DNA of 64,000 nt, from positions 5,467,556 through 5,531,555 of the forward strand of contig NC_135187.1 in the NCBI RefSeq assembly GCF_041146795.1. The letters run 5' to 3'. The notes under the pieces were generated by a model, which worked only from the letters and a program-made list of their open reading frames with translations, made no database searches and was not told where the DNA came from. Of the stretch, positions 10,500 through 21,331 are shown in pieces. Each line of letters begins with the position of its first letter. Position 1 is the first letter of the stretch. The DNA is from Maylandia zebra. Taxonomy: Eukaryota > Chordata > Actinopteri > Cichliformes > Cichlidae. Made by a program: the position numbers and the translations under genes.

Positions 10500-11330
10500 A
10501 AAAGGCGATCGAAATGAATGTTGGTGCCAATCTTTAGTCCATCTAAAGGCCTAATTATAATAACAATTGAATATTACCTCAAATGTTTTTTTTGGAAAAT
10601 ATTCAAGTTTTGTTTTTTGGGGCAAAAAAAAAAAAAAGCAGTGCGCTCATCAGAATCAGAATACTTTATTGATCCCTGGGGGAAATTATTTTTTGTTACA
10701 GTGCTCCATTTTAAACCAACATTAAGACAAGACAGACAATACGCTAACTAAGAATAGTACAATAAATGTGACGAAACCTGGATATAAAGGGTTAAAATCC
10801 GTGAAATGTAATTAAAACTTGACATGAATATTTCAAGGAGAAGTAGGTCTAAAAGATTGGCTAATTTAAAGTGGAATAAAATATTAATATATACATTTTT
10901 TATAGCACTTTTTGGGCGTGGTCGATTAGGACCGATAGTGTGTGCATTTTATGAAATGCGCTCCTGCAAAAAAAATAAAAGTGGATCGAAATGAATGTTG
11001 GTGCCAATCTTTGGTCCATCTAAAGGCCTAATTATAATAACAAACAAATATTACTTCAAATGTTCTTTTTGGAAAATATTTAGTTTTTTGTTTTTTGGGG
11101 CTAAAAAAAACAGGGCGCTCATGTAATAAAACTGGGATTTAAAGGGTTAAAACAACAAAAATATAATTAAAACTTTATTTGAATATTTCAGGGAGAAGTA
11201 GTTTTAAAAGACTGACCAATTTAAAGTTGAAAAAAATATGAATATATAATCTTTTTATTGCACTTTTGGGGCAGGACCTTTTTGGGTCCCCAGGGCGCTC
11301 ACCGTAAGTTTTTTAAAGTATGACACAAAA
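10500..11330. repeat. Two-copy tandem repeat with inserted LINE tail
   Basis: The unit starting gatcgaaatgaatgttggtg at 10507 recurs at 10984. Homology continues through gagaagtagg...aatttaaagt (10838 and 11192 regions). The unit is about 355 bp. The first copy is lengthened by about 120 bp at 10649-10768, which starts atcagaatcagaatacttta and is the 3' tail type of fish LINEs. Confidence 0.7.
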
Positions 11331-11518
11331 AACAAATGAATGATACATCTTTTTAAACTGTGTAAATAAATCATGCTCCATCATCTGATGCTATTTTTTC
11401 CTTGTAATAACACAGGATTAACAAGATTCTGTACTACACTGATGAAAGCAGAAAAATCCTTCCCAAGTAGTTTACATATAATGACTCTCTACTGAAGATG
11501 CTTTGCTGAAATCATAGA

Positions 11519-11690
11519 CAGAGATGGGCAGCAACGCGTTACTTGTGTTACTTGTAACGCGTTACTGTAATCCGATTACTTTTTTTGAGAAACGAGTAAA
11601 GTAAGGGATTACTATTGCAAAAACGGTAATTAGATTACTGTTACTTTCCCGTAAGCACGCTGCGTCACTGCGTTACTAAAACCCTGATTT
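11519..11690. mobile_element. hAT terminal fragment
   Basis: The stretch starts cagagatgggcagcaacgcg and continues with repeated acgcgttac, the hallmark of a common vertebrate/teleost hAT terminal sequence. No matching opposite terminus is visible nearby, so this is a fragment. Confidence 0.5.
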
Positions 11691-11699
11691 TCTTGCGAG

Positions 11700-11860
11700 A
11701 GTGTCTCATGACAATCAATCAATTTCAAAGAACCTTTTTAAAAATGGTTCTTTAAAGAACCTTTTTTAAAAAGCTCCTTCAAATGGTTCTTTAAAAGAAC
11801 CATTTTAAAGAACCTTTTTTGAGTGGTTCTTTAAAAAAACCATTTTAAATCTTTCAAAAT
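11700..11860. repeat. ggttctttaaagaacc palindromic repeat cluster
   Basis: Several copies of ggttcttt/aaagaacc alternate in both orientations, forming overlapping short palindromes. The same motif recurs at 15465-15530 and 16980-17115, so it marks a dispersed element, possibly with ends at 15.4 and 17.1 kb. Confidence 0.5.
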
Positions 11861-11869
11861 AAAATGCAT

Positions 11870-12380
11870 CATAAATTGAATTTGAGTAGGGTAAAATAAA
11901 TACGAGCACAGCATAGACATATATTAATGGTTTGTCATTTTGTAGTTACCAAAAGACAAAAAGGCATTTTAACCCTCAGCACAACATCACTACTAATACA
12001 TGTCACATATTAGTGTTTTAAACAGTAATAATTAAATATATTGGCTATACTATAAATAAATATATATAAATACTATATCTACAGATAACACAACAAATAA
12101 TACATGTATTGTTTAATTAATAAAACATCAGAAAGTGATAAAACACATTAGAAATAGCAATAGCTTCATAACAGACCAATAAATCAACACATTTTCATCA
12201 GCAGATGTTTGCATGTTCAGTAAAAATATTTCAACAACAAGTTTATGATTAAAATGATCAATGAACTTCAGCCTTACGCTATGTAATGTACGTTTCATGT
12301 TGTACTCATGGTCCTTGGTTAGTCCAGTTTAGGATAATGTCTCTGACGTATGTTTCATATCAAATATATGTCATATCAAA
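11870..12380. other. Intergenic, no gene seen
   Basis: AT-rich sequence. No coding exon or clear repeat was recognised on either strand. Confidence 0.45.
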
Positions 12381-12391
12381 ACAAGCCCACA

Positions 12392-12520
12392 CCTGCAGTT
12401 GTTTCAGTTTTTCACTGGTGTTTCCTGTCAGCTGGTCAACCTCTCAGGCGGACATCCATATCAGCCAACCAAACGACAAGTTCCTCCCTTTGTGCTTCAA
12501 ATCCCTCTCACTCTGAGACA
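12392..12520 (-). pseudogene. Nesprin-like spectrin-repeat pseudo-exon
   Basis: Between an acceptor (ctctttcag) and a donor (ctgcag|gtgtgg) the minus strand encodes SLSQSERDLKHK, then EELVVWLADMDVRL, then EVDQLTGNTSEKLKQLQ, each in a different frame. This order and wording resemble spectrin repeats of nesprin/SYNE-type proteins of the nuclear envelope. Two frame changes within one exon show that it is dead. The family call is from recall of spectrin-repeat patterns, not from a search. Confidence 0.45.
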
Positions 12521-12601
12521 AGGAGCTGAAAGAGAGAGAAAAGAGTCAATTATAAAGAAGAGAGAAAAGTGAAACCCTCCTCAGAAGGTCTGACTCGCAT
12601 A

Positions 12602-12776
12602 CCTGCAGTTGACCTGTGATGGACTCCAGTTTGGCGTTCATGTCATCCCTTGCTGTTGCCAGTAGCCGAGTCTGCAGGGTGCCCTGGAAGAAATGAGTTA
12701 ATGTTCGACTCCTCCTGGTCAGGCTCTCCAGCTGGATGAGCCGAGGTCTCCCCTCTCGCCGCTGCCTCTGAACACA
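12602..12776 (-). pseudogene. Nesprin-like coiled exon(s) upstream of the previous one
   Basis: The minus strand reads RPRLIQLESLTRRSRTLTHF and GTLQTRLLATARDDMNAKLE, ending at a good donor (ctgcag|gtatgc). Internal acceptor-like ag (ttcttccag) could split it into two exons. The charged, leucine-spaced sequence suits a spectrin-repeat helix and lies in the right order before the pseudo-exon at 12392-12520. No other exons of the gene are seen, so this is an isolated fragment. Confidence 0.4.
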
Positions 12777-12850
12777 GAAACACAAATTTCATCTGAAGCA
12801 GGAGGTGCAGATTTTTTTTTGCTATTCTTTTCTAAATCCAGGCTAGATCA

Positions 12851-12858
12851 CGTGGAGG
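12851..12858. repeat. 8-bp hAT target-site duplication, left
   Basis: cgtggagg directly precedes the element terminus tagggctggg. The identical octamer follows the right terminus at 14282-14289. Confidence 0.85.
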
Positions 12859-14281
12859 TAGGGCTGGGCCATATTATACCGTTCACGGTAATACCGGTAT
12901 AATGTTAGGCAACGATAGGAAAATGAAATATCGCGATAGAATGGGAGTAAAACGCGCATGCGCAGTGCCTTTGTTTTCATACGCACATGGCCGATTGTTG
13001 AGTGAAACAGATGAACCAGAATTGGTTTGTAAAAATGGTGCAACTTCCGTTATGTGGAACTGGTTTGGTGTTTGTCCGTCAGATACACAACAAAGCACAT
13101 TTTTTTGCAGAACATGCAAGCGGCCGTTGTTATTGTCATATTTGTCGGACTAAGATGCTCTTAAATCTGGGAGTAATCTGGGTCCTAAACTCAGGTCAAA
13201 CAACACTGCAGCATCACTGGGAGTTAAAAACTGTATAAATTCTTTCATCTTTAATAAAACGATCAGCATTGCTGCTTTACCAGGTGTAACTATAAAGTTT
13301 AACTTCCAGGCATCCATGAAAACAAAAGTTATTACATTTAACGGAGTTAGAAGTTAGCAGGAAGTTAGCTCGCTAGTTTCGCTAGTTACCTAAGCATGAT
13401 ATAGCATGTTCTGACTGAGAGATTTCTGAAAAAATTCAAACGTACAGCTCTGCTATCACTTCCAACATAAATGAAGACAGGAAACTAAACAGCAGTGACG
13501 TTTGTAGGGTTACTGAAGTTGGGCTAGCTGGTATATAATGATGTGCTACGTGATCGCTAGCGACACAGCTATGTTAGCATAACATAAACAGTGAAGCTGG
13601 AGGACGAACACTAACACTTTTCAACTTATAAACGTTAACGTTAAAGTTCCTGATAGTTAGAGACAAATGCAATCGCATGGCAGGATGCTGTAAACGGACC
13701 AAACTTCAGTCAGGAGAACAACTGAGATAATCCATCCACAATACGAGGTTAGTCATTAATATACTGCAACAACATGGGAATAGAGCAGCTGCCAGAGAAT
13801 TCAACATTAATGAATCAATGGTACAGAAGTGGAGGAAGCAAGAAGAATGAGTTTAATAAAGTTTGATTTATCTGACCGCTTTGTTTCGCTTAATGTGCCT
13901 TATAATCCTGTGCACCTTATGGTCCGAAAAATACGTACTGCACACTGCAGTTTAATGTTGCAAAGCACCTCTTTTTAACTTCAGTGGATATTATACATGG
14001 TTATGCTCAGGATGTGTCAGCCCATTTCTACTGGAAATGCCTTTTGGTTAAACTTTCAGCAAGGAATTTGCATTTGCACTGTTACATTTTTATAAAGCTT
14101 TAATGTACATAAAAACCAGCTTCTTGTTTAAGTGAAAATAAATGGAAGGTTGTCTTTTTGCGCTAGTAATGTTGTGGAGTTGTATTTTGTCTCGCATCAA
14201 TTATATCGTCGGTTATATCGTTATCGCAAATTTTCAAATATATATCGTGATAAATATTTTTGGCCATATCGCCCTGCTCTA
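12859..14281. mobile_element. Non-autonomous hAT element with BED-finger relic
   Basis: The 1423-bp element has imperfect terminal inverted repeats (tagggctgggccatat on the left; the right end reversed reads tagagcagggcgatat) and perfect 8-bp target duplications, diagnostic of hAT transposition. Near 13005-13150 the plus strand reads SVMWNWFGVCPSDTQQ and FFCRTCKRPL, resembling a BED zinc finger at the N-terminus of ZBED-type hAT transposases. No catalytic or dimerisation domain remains. The 3' half contains the pogo/Brinker-like stretch found in copy 1. Fragments of the same family lie at 269-630 and 5750-6345. Confidence 0.85.
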
Positions 14282-14289
14282 CGTGGAGG
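14282..14289. repeat. 8-bp hAT target-site duplication, right
   Basis: cgtggagg directly follows the right terminus of the hAT element and matches 12851-12858 exactly. Confidence 0.85.
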
Positions 14290-15440
14290 TATTTGGAAAA
14301 CTTTTTTGGCCAGTGGACGACTGTTGTCTTGCAGAAAGTCAAATCAAACATATGCGATACACAATCAATTCACAAGAACACATAAAAAATAAGTCCAGTT
14401 CTTGCCTGATTTCAAGTGAAATCTCCATCAAAACAGGGTGACAGAAGTAAAACGAGTGCACAAAGCCTCACTTTGTACAAGCCTGCTATTACAGTTCTCC
14501 TCTATGCAGACGACTTTCCTGTTTTCAAGGCACAACTTGGATCTGCTGTACAAATCTTATGGATACACACTAAATGAAACAATAGTGTGCACGACTCCAG
14601 ATTCTGATCCCTCATCCTAATATGGTCCCAACATAGCAACAGCAATAAAGCAAATATTGAGGCTTCAAAATACAAAGTCCATAAACCAATGGCTGACATG
14701 GGTTTTATCATAAGGGTGATAAATATACAGATTTCAGTCTGTCTCAGAGATTTGATGTTCATTTACCTGCAGATGCACTATACGTGCCTGTTCCATGGTT
14801 TTTCACAACATTTTGCATATCACTATTTAATACAGGAAGTAGGTGAACTAAAACAAATCATCGTTCTTTGTGAGAGGACCATATTAATGAAACAAACCTC
14901 AATGACATCATAGGGATCCCTAAAGATGCTCCTGCTGCTTCTCTTCCTCCTCATCCTAAGCTTCCTTCTTCTTGTCCTCGCCTTCCATCCAATTGTAATT
15001 CAATCTAATTGTGTTTCTCCCCCTCCTCTTCCTCATTTTGTTGGAGCTGTGAACACAATTAATGTGAATCTGGATTAATTTGTGCAAACAAGAAAAATCT
15101 ACAGCTTTTTGGTCAGAGGTGCTCTTGTGATTTAAGCCGGGTAGAGTAGATTTATGTGTTGATGCTACCTGCTTCAGCTCTGGCTGCTGAGTGATATTTA
15201 CACCCTGGCTGGATTACAAACTTTAACCATGTGCTGAACTTTGGCCCAACGTTGATACCTCTTGTTAGTATAACGACCTCTTCTTAGCTTGTATGTATGA
15301 TGTATGATGGTGGATAAATGAAATATACAAAAAAATTAACTATATTACAAAAGAACATCTATCTTGGAAACATCAAATGACCGGAGCATAACTTGTCAAC
15401 TAGTCCGAAACTAAGTTATGCAGGAACAGTCAAAGACACA
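14290..15440. other. Intergenic; pyrimidine-rich tract and possible LINE scrap
   Basis: I see no supportable gene. Near 14484-14540 the plus strand reads TVLLYADDFPVF, like the YADD box of a LINE polymerase but with no extended support. A CT-rich tract lies at 14925-15035. Confidence 0.35.
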
Positions 15441-15969
15441 CCTTCTCATGTTTGAAACCATTGTTTGAAAGGTTCTTTGTGGCACCAAAAAAGGTTCTTC
15501 TATGGCATCAGTCTAAAGAACCACGTTCTATTCATTTCTATATAATTCGATTAGACAATAAAGAGTTATCTAATCTAATTATTCATTCAAAACTCTTATG
15601 CATAGCTGCATTTTATACAGCTCATACAGAATTCAAAGTACAGGTTCATGTGAGTATTTAATGTACGGCTCAGATCTACAGGATTTCAGAGTTTCTAGAT
15701 CAGACACAGAGCTCACAACAGGCTTCAGGCACGCAATTGAACCACATATTTTAGAAGCCAAAGGTTCAAATTATCTGGGAGCAGCTTCACTTAATTATAA
15801 CAGTGGTTTTGTTAGGAAAACAGTTTCTGTATACCGGATACTAAATTGCGCTGACGTCAACGGCTAACGTATCTAGCTAATCGCTACTGTTAGCACAACA
15901 TCAACAGCAAGCTACAATGACGAGTAACAAAAACAAAACAGTAATAAGGTTTTAATGAAAATGTTTTAC

Positions 15970-16120
15970 CTTTTCTAACAGTCCCAGAATCCACAGCTTC
16001 AAAGTCCAGCAGGTACTGAAGACTGTTATCCGTTTCGCTGTCACCGTCCGTGAGTTTTTTTTTTTCCCGAAAGGTCAAGGCCCGCCGCTCGCGCACTCTG
16101 TCTGCGCATGCGCATCCCAA
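15970..16120 (-). promoter_or_regulatory. CpG-rich patch with candidate first exon
   Basis: From 16050 to 16150 the sequence is CpG-dense, contains gcgcatgcgc and is followed by cre-like tgacgtca (16170s). On the minus strand an ATG at 16120 opens MGCACADRVRERRALTF and reaches a consensus donor (aaaag|gtaaaa) near 15970. No following exon was recognised, so this may be a promoter and first exon of a lost or transposon-borne gene. Confidence 0.3.
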
Positions 16121-16455
16121 CGACTGACCCCCTCCGTCCGCTCCCGGGAGGTTATAGTATGACGTGTTCTGACGTCACTGTCTCTCTCCCTGTCATTTAT
16201 TTGGCTCGAAACACATATTAACAAATTGCTCAGTGATGAACAACTACTCAGATCATTTACCTAAGCAGTGCTTTGTCAAAACGAAGTGTGTGTTCATTAC
16301 ACTGACATTCTGTTCTGCAATTGTTATTTACTTGTATTTCATAATTTGACTTTACATACTGCTGGGTGGTTTGTAAAGTTTACAATAACTAGTATTATCA
16401 TTATGCTATATTTTCAAAAATATATAATAATCTCAAAAGTAATGCCTTGGAGTAG

Positions 16456-16548
16456 AAAATAGAATAGAATAGAATTCAACTTTATTGTCATTGCACATGC
16501 ACAGGTACAGGGCAACGAAATGCAGTTTGCATCCATCCAGAAGTGCTT
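16456..16548. repeat. LINE 3'-tail-like repeat
   Basis: Contains agaatagaatagaatag followed by caactttattgtcattgcac, closely resembling the 3' tail of the Rex1-like LINE at 25796-25870. Confidence 0.5.
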
Positions 16549-16693
16549 TAGTGATATAGATATATTATATTACATATTATCCATTATAGTAATGCTTTAT
16601 CAAAATTTATAACTAAAGTACAGTATTTGAATGTGTGTATTGTGTCTACTGTTTGTTAACTCACCATATTCATAATGTGTTTGTGGGGTTAGG

Positions 16694-16702
16694 GGTGTGT
16701 GT

Positions 16703-16733
<31 letters not shown>

Positions 16734-16738
16734 GGGGT
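16694..16738. repeat. TG/G microsatellite
   Basis: About ten TG dinucleotides run into about 20 consecutive G residues on the plus strand. Confidence 0.9.
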
Positions 16739-17115
16739 TAGGGTCTTTAGGCTTTGGCCCCCCACCCCTGCCACCAGTATATTTTTAAGCAAATATTTCT
16801 AGCTTTTATTTGAATATTCAGTTTCCTACCATCTTCTCTTAAAGGGTAATTGCCAGGTATCCCGTCCTCTCCCTTCGCACACACATGCACACAAAGAAAA
16901 CACACAGTATAATTCACAGCCTCATTATAGTGAATAAATATTTATGCCATTTACACCAAACTTAGATTGCTAAGGATGAAGAACCTTTTGTTCTTTAAAG
17001 AACCATTTGTAATAGCTGAAGAACCATCCACAAAATAAAAAGGTTCTTTGATGTATGATGGTTCTTTAAAGAACCATGAAGCCGTCTGAAGAACCATTTA
17101 AGAACCATAATTTTT

Positions 17116-18660
17116 CTGAGTGTAGGACAGACACAGTTAATACAATTAAAACAACAGTCTGACTGTACATGTGAGTACATGAGTACATGTGACTTTTCTA
17201 TTTTGCTAAAGGGATACTTGGCAACATTATTCGAGTTTAGTTATTGTAAACCATTATTTATTCTATTTGGAATAGTTTTGTTGAGTAAATTCAAAATTGT
17301 ATTTCTTGACATGATCATGATCTTACCTGTAGATCCAATATGAAAGAGCAAAATGAGCATTATTTGGTTCACCATTGTGTTTAGATAATTGAGTTAAAGT
17401 GAAGAAGTCGGAAATGGTTTTACAGGTTTGTTCAGTCTGAAAATGTTTCCTGGTTTCTGTTACATGCTGAGTATTTGAAGCGTATTCTGGTGAACAAATG
17501 TTTAATCCAACTATTTCAGAGGTTATTCTATAAAAAGGCTTATGTTCTAAAAGACTTGATCAGTGTTTTTGTGAAAACTCATCGTTTTTCGTTTGGGCCA
17601 TTTGCATGCGTGTGTGTTTGTTAAAGTCTAAAAATAGGGCACCTTACACAGCACAGATCTTGGCACATTAAACACCTCAGGGTACTTTTTTCTTGTTGGG
17701 TTTTTTTTTTCCCCTGTGATGCTTCCTGATTTAAATTTTGCAAATATTTAACACAGAGAGCTTAGCATACTGAATGTGATTCAGTTACTCAGCTTAAGAA
17801 CATTTAAATATTATACTGTATTTCTAAGGCACCTTTGATTCCATCATAATTTGAATATGTTTTAAATCCCGTGTGATTTAATGCGATACACATTAATGCA
17901 TTATATACTACGAAGAAAAAAAAATTCTGCCAGCATTGAAGAGGGGCCACAGGATTTGGCTATAAAAGTCGTATTATTAAGCAGAAACATACATAAAAGT
18001 AGTTTCTAATTCAAATAGTGTGAATGTTAAGGTTAAATGTTCTGTCATGACGTTTCACCAGATTTCACCAAGACGTACAGCTGTTAACTCTGACTGGAAA
18101 ACTTCATCTTGGATCCTTTGGCATAATACATCTACACTGTGTGATAGTCAATAGACACGCTCTAATGTTTAAAAGTCACCCTGAGATGAGACCATAACCA
18201 AATGTTGTCTGCTGGAGTCATTACTGTATATGATTTTGGGGCTATAGATAAATGAAAATGTGAAATTAAAATGTTTGAATAATGAATCCAAAATACCTCA
18301 CTAAATGTCCCAGATGAGTCTCAGACTCATCTTACAGTTTACTTGTTCATGCTGCATGATATATTGATTAAATATATCATCTGTCCTACTATGTGCTGTC
18401 CAGTAAGGTTGGAAGTCATGCACACAAAAACCTTGAGGAGCTTTCTGTGCTGCCCCCCTGTGGTGACAGTGTAAGTTACTGTTAATATTGGAAGGAAAGG
18501 CAGGAGAGACACTTTCAAAGCCTGTTCTGCTCCTATGTGTCTTACAATTTAATTAATAACACATGATTAAACATTCTTTCATAAAGTATTCATACATTTT
18601 GTAAACAAATTAGATAAATGTTATAAGAAAAAAATGCCAACCATATTTTACAGTCAAATC
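17116..18660. other. Intergenic, no gene seen
   Basis: AT-rich DNA without long frames, RNA genes or recognised repeats. Confidence 0.5.
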
Positions 18661-18663
18661 TAG

Positions 18664-19021
18664 TGGAGTTCTTTTTTTCGTCTGTCCCGTTTGGTTCTTT
18701 TGCCATCAGAATTGTTGTCTAAAGGCAAAGAAAGATGCCCAATGGATTTACTTTACCAAATGGACCATCCCGGCCTTGCCGTATTGGTCTATTTGATTCA
18801 CCTTTGCTTTCATTGTTTATTTTACTTTCATATGCTGAACACGGGACAAACTTGACTGGGGAAAAGAAAAGGGAGAAAGAAAGAGGGAAAGAAAAAGAGC
18901 GGGGAAGAGGGCCGGTGATAAGGGGCAAAAACCAACAAAACAAACAGACAAAAAATACATATATCAATCACCTGGATCACCTGTTGAGAAAGAAAAAAAG
19001 AGAAAACAAGCAAAGAAAAGG
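18664..19021. repeat. Unclassified repeat 5' of the solo LTR
   Basis: Polypurine-rich tract (18855-18910) following a moderately GC-rich start. It continues on the far side of the solo LTR at 19564-20120, so the LTR interrupted an older element. Confidence 0.35.
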
Positions 19022-19026
19022 AGAGC

Positions 19027-19563
19027 TGTCATGGTCCCTGTGCCTCACCAGCTGATCCTGTATTAGGCAACATGTTTTTCTCTTTCTCTCTCTCTCTCAC
19101 CTGTCGGGGCAGTGCTCATTATGGGCTCCCGCCCCTGGCCCACGCACCTGCTGCCTTTCGGGATGATCGCAAGGCCGATTTAAGACAGCAGCACTGTGTC
19201 ACTTGTCGCTGGATCGTTGAGCTATCAGCGTCAGTCTCTCAACCATTAGTGAGGTAAACTCCGTAAAGTTGTTTCCGTTCGTCATTAACCCCTGTCTCTG
19301 TGTGCAGATCTACCCCGGACCTTTCCCTGCCTGCCTGAGTGAGTGGATTTGTGTTTCCCCAGTGTGGGGAGTGAAGAGAGAGAGCCTTTGGAGTGCGTCT
19401 GATTCCCGTCTTTGCCCTCACATACCCCGGAACCCTGGACCCCCCTCCCCTCCCTCCAGCACGTTGTAAATAGCATCACCTGGTGTCGTTGTTTAAATAA
19501 ACTGATTGTTAACTCTGTAAAGATTCCCGGTCTGCGCCTGAGTCCGTTAACTAAAACGTGACA
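19027..19563 (+). mobile_element. Solo LTR with 5-bp target duplication
   Basis: A 537-bp segment begins tgtcatggtccctgtg and ends aaaacgtgaca, carries a polyadenylation signal (aataaa near 19495) and is flanked by agagc at 19022-19026 and 19564-19568. TG...CA ends plus an exact 5-bp duplication are diagnostic of an LTR element; no internal region is present. The starting sequence resembles fish Ty3/Gypsy LTRs, which is an inference. Confidence 0.85.
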
Positions 19564-19568
19564 AGAGC

Positions 19569-20120
19569 AAAGGAGAGCCCCAGATGAGGGGTCGCTCAGC
19601 AGCTGCAGAGCAGAAGCCAGGGGGGGTTGCAGTAACGTGCCCGTGAGCTCCGCCTGCAGTCAGCTGTGCCAGAGTAACCGAGCCCCAGGCCGAGAGGCCG
19701 AGGGCACCCCACCCCCGAAGGAGCCCGAGCGAGCCCCAGGCTCCAAGCCCCGACAAGCAGCCGCCAGGATTGAGGCGGTGTGTGCCTGGACGCCCACCCC
19801 CACACACAAAGAACCACCAATGCACCGATGTCTGAGGGCGTCTGCCACTGGCAGGGGGAGTGGTGGGGGGAGATAGGCCTCCATACCTTAGAGGGCCTGA
19901 GATGTTCCCAGAGAGGTGGCGTCTGATACCCGACCTGACACACCAACAGGCACACACAAATACAAACATCCATTCCCACCCTCATGTTTTCACATGCAAA
20001 TACTCAGCACTCACCCAGCGTGGAGACAGACATAAAGAGACGCTGTACACACAATCACACTGCCCAAGCATACTCTAGACCCCAGGTCTAGGTACCCTTG
20101 CCCCTGGAGGGGGAAATTGC
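19569..20120. repeat. GC-rich unclassified repeat 3' of the solo LTR
   Basis: Strikingly GC-rich (19640-19880) relative to the host. Long overlapping frames on both strands are a consequence of base composition, with no recognised domain. Probably the continuation of the repeat at 18664-19021. Confidence 0.35.
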
Positions 20121-21330
20121 ACCCAGACCCAGTACCTTAATTTTCAACTTCTGTTCAGGATAATCCCAGTAACAGATTGGAACTGAACCAGTGACCTTGT
20201 GCATGTAATTAAAATGTGTAAACCACAAACTACACCAGAAATTCAGTATGAAACTCCCTTCATTGACACAATTCCAGCATTTAAAAGTTATTTAACTGAA
20301 CTTTTAATCATTTCAAATGTTGTTAGATTCATCCATCTGTTTTCTTACCCAGTTGTCCAGCTTAGGAGGCAGAGTACAGGTCAACAGTCCAGCACAGTGA
20401 GATGGACAACCCCACACTCTCACAGCTTACACCTATGACTAAATCAGCAATTAACCTACATAGGTTAACTGGTGAATTACTTAGGTTACCTGTGCAGACA
20501 CAGGGGAAAAGGTACAAATTCCCCACAGAAAGCTCTACTGAGGGGTAACAGTGATAAGCAAACAGCACCTTGCTGCGTTTGGTGGTTTCAAAGCTAACGC
20601 AACTGACAAAAGTTTTCTCTGAAAGCGTTTTGTTGTGTCACAAAGTCTCTACTTCCTCAGTGTTCTTACTTCATTGTAGCTGACTCAATAACTCTTTATA
20701 CAGTGTTTGTGTCATACATTTAGACTTCAAACAAATGCTAAAATACTTTTCTGGCACAATTTAGATTTTGTAAAAGATTGAAATGTACAATGAAGTAAGG
20801 TACCTTGATATATTTCTGTTTTCACTGCAAGCCTATTCTTACTGGAGCCGGTAACCATTGCAAATAAATATGAAATTGTCCTGCATTTCCTGTCCTAATA
20901 AGTTTGCCATTTATTCAAGCCTGAAGTGGTCATATTTGGATAGAAGTATCCACATGTGGATACATACATGTTTTTTTTAAAGCACAACAGTTGTTATAAA
21001 GAAGACTAGTACATTTGGGATGATGAAACAAAGAAAAATGTTTTATGCCCTTTGTCAGGAGAACCAAATGATGAAGTAGAAATGGACAAAGAGTGAAAAT
21101 GGGGGGAGAGACAAAACAAAGAGAGGAAAAGAACAGCAAAACAACTTTGGTGTTGAAGGCAGAGTTAGCAGGATGTGGTGAATATCCTGCTTTGTTTGCA
21201 TCATCTCCATTTTAAGTGTTTCACATTATTTTGAAGTAACATCTTGAAGTTCCTCAATATGCTCAGTTCATTGTAGCCCGACACAGAGAAACACACAGGC
21301 AGTGCCTCTTGGCCAGACATCTTATCTCAA
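20121..21330. other. Intergenic, no gene seen
   Basis: AT-rich. Nothing coding was recognised; the last part precedes the first exon of the lectin gene and may hold its promoter, but no clear TATA box was identified. Confidence 0.4.
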
Positions 21331-21331
21331 C

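Larger units (their letters stand above)
15450..17115. repeat. Possible dispersed element flanked by ggttctt repeats
   Basis: Clusters of ggttctt/aagaacc at 15465-15530 and 16980-17115 bracket a region that includes a CpG-rich patch, a LINE tail and a microsatellite. The same motif lies at 11.7 kb. Whether this is one element or several repeats cannot be settled by eye. Confidence 0.3.

Noticed and set aside
14484..14580. YADD-like peptide suggesting a LINE polymerase
   Set aside because: Only about a dozen residues match and no neighbouring motifs support it.
19547..19985. Overlapping frames of 130-140 codons on both strands
   Set aside because: High GC content lengthens frames by chance; no domain is recognisable.
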